The notes below the pieces were generated by a model. That model saw only the letters and a list, made by a program, of their open reading frames with translations, made no database searches and was not told the origin of the DNA. Positions 5,035 through 5,371 of a DNA stretch of 5,371 bases are shown here, piece after piece (positions within the stretch are counted from its first letter, which is position 1; each line of letters opens with the position of its first letter). The stretch is from Chloroflexi bacterium RBG_16_56_11. Its GTDB lineage: Bacteria; Chloroflexota; Dehalococcoidia; Dehalococcoidales; RBG-16-60-22. The DNA lies in assembly GCA_001796865.1 (NCBI GenBank), contig MGNQ01000016.1, positions 709 to 6,079 of the forward strand, written 5' to 3'. The position numbers and the translations under genes are program-made.

Positions 5035-5371
5035 TTTTCTCCTCCTTTGTTTCCTGTCCGGGTGTTGTCTCGTTTTTGGCTATCGCAGCCAGACGTTCGA
5101 TGGTTTTACGGACTAAAATCGACTGTTTCATGGAATCACGGCGTTGTGGCGTGTCCAGCAGTTTGCGGAACTCCTCGCGGCGGTCTTCCCCGATGCTGCG
5201 GACCATGTTGCTGATGCCGTTTTCTATGTCTTCGCCGGTGACCTCGAGCTTTTCCTCCGCGGCCATTTTATCCAGGACGAGGGAGGCCCTGACGTTTTTA
5301 GTGGCCACCGGGCGGAGCTCTTCCCGGAGCTGCTCGGCCGTTTTATTGATGCTTTTCAGATATTCGTCCAC
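5015..5371 (-). CDS. tig: Trigger factor, C-terminal fragment (5' end outside window)
   Basis: This is the last part of trigger factor, the ribosome-bound chaperone and peptidyl-prolyl isomerase that meets nascent chains. About 118 residues are visible. The gene runs off the window edge, and the GTG at 5371-5369 is most likely an internal Val. The pattern (V)DEYLKSINKTAEQLREELRP, then ASLVLDKMAAEEKLEVTGEDIE, is characteristic of the helical SurA-like C-terminal arms. The ribosome-binding and PPIase domains would lie beyond the edge. It ends with a charged, probably disordered tail (ETKEEKNEQSAR). Its last 20 bases overlap the start of clpP. The tig-clpP pair is a common bacterial arrangement that couples folding and degradation, and the overlap implies co-transcription and probably coupled translation. 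Confidence 0.92.
   Translation of the reverse strand: MDEYLKSINKTAEQLREELRPVATKNVRASLVLDKMAAEEKLEVTGEDIENGISNMVRSIGEDRREEFRKLLDTPQRRDSMKQSILVRKTIERLAAIAKNETTPGQETKEEKNEQSAR
5041..5046 (-). promoter_or_regulatory. Consensus Shine-Dalgarno of clpP, inside tig
   Basis: Read on the minus strand this is AGGAGG, a full consensus, six bases before the clpP ATG. It lies within the final codons of tig, so ribosomes finishing tig pass over it. It supports the ATG at 5034 as the true clpP start. Confidence 0.85.

Noticed and set aside
1..5371. Search for tRNA, rRNA, CRISPR, transposase or defence genes
   Set aside because: No cloverleaf with conserved tRNA features, regularly spaced repeats or transposase or defence motifs were seen by eye; the Xer protein looks like the housekeeping type and not a phage integrase.

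Overview
This 5.4 kb window is ordinary bacterial chromosome: compact, moderately GC-rich, and mostly housekeeping genes. Five genes lie on the plus strand (topA 3' end, a Xer recombinase, an M24 Xaa-Pro peptidase, a PHP-domain phosphoesterase and a formyltransferase-fold protein). Two lie on the minus strand (clpP and the 3' end of tig). The protein types, their order and two short palindromic repeat families suggest a Chloroflexota genome, probably Dehalococcoidia. That is inference from general familiarity; no marker in the window proves it.

Layout. Positions 1-632 hold the C-terminal part of DNA topoisomerase I with three zinc ribbons. After 17 bases comes a complete XerC-type tyrosine recombinase (650-1567). 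Its stop codon overlaps by 8 bases the GTG start of an Xaa-Pro peptidase (1560-2633). These three look co-transcribed. An AT-rich, non-coding gap (2634-2765) follows; it holds a 13-base tandem duplication and a hairpin-rich repeat fragment. A TTG-started PHP-domain gene (2766-3422) is followed after one base by a divergent GART-like formyltransferase (3424-4257), so these two are probably a translationally coupled pair. Between that gene and clpP, whose 3' ends converge, lies a palindromic repeat of about 110 bp (4256-4365) that can fold into a four-helix junction. On the minus strand, tig (5371-5015) overlaps clpP (5034-4375) by 20 bases.

How they work together. TopA relaxes negative supercoils and Xer resolves chromosome dimers, both parts of chromosome maintenance. 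The M24 peptidase trims Xaa-Pro peptides. Trigger factor and ClpP form the classical folding and proteolysis pair. The PHP and formyltransferase pair is the least explained part: catalytic residues of both families are visible, but the substrates are not predictable. I found no RNA gene, CRISPR array, transposase gene or clear novel defence system. The most noteworthy items are the structured palindromic element and the unusual formyltransferase.
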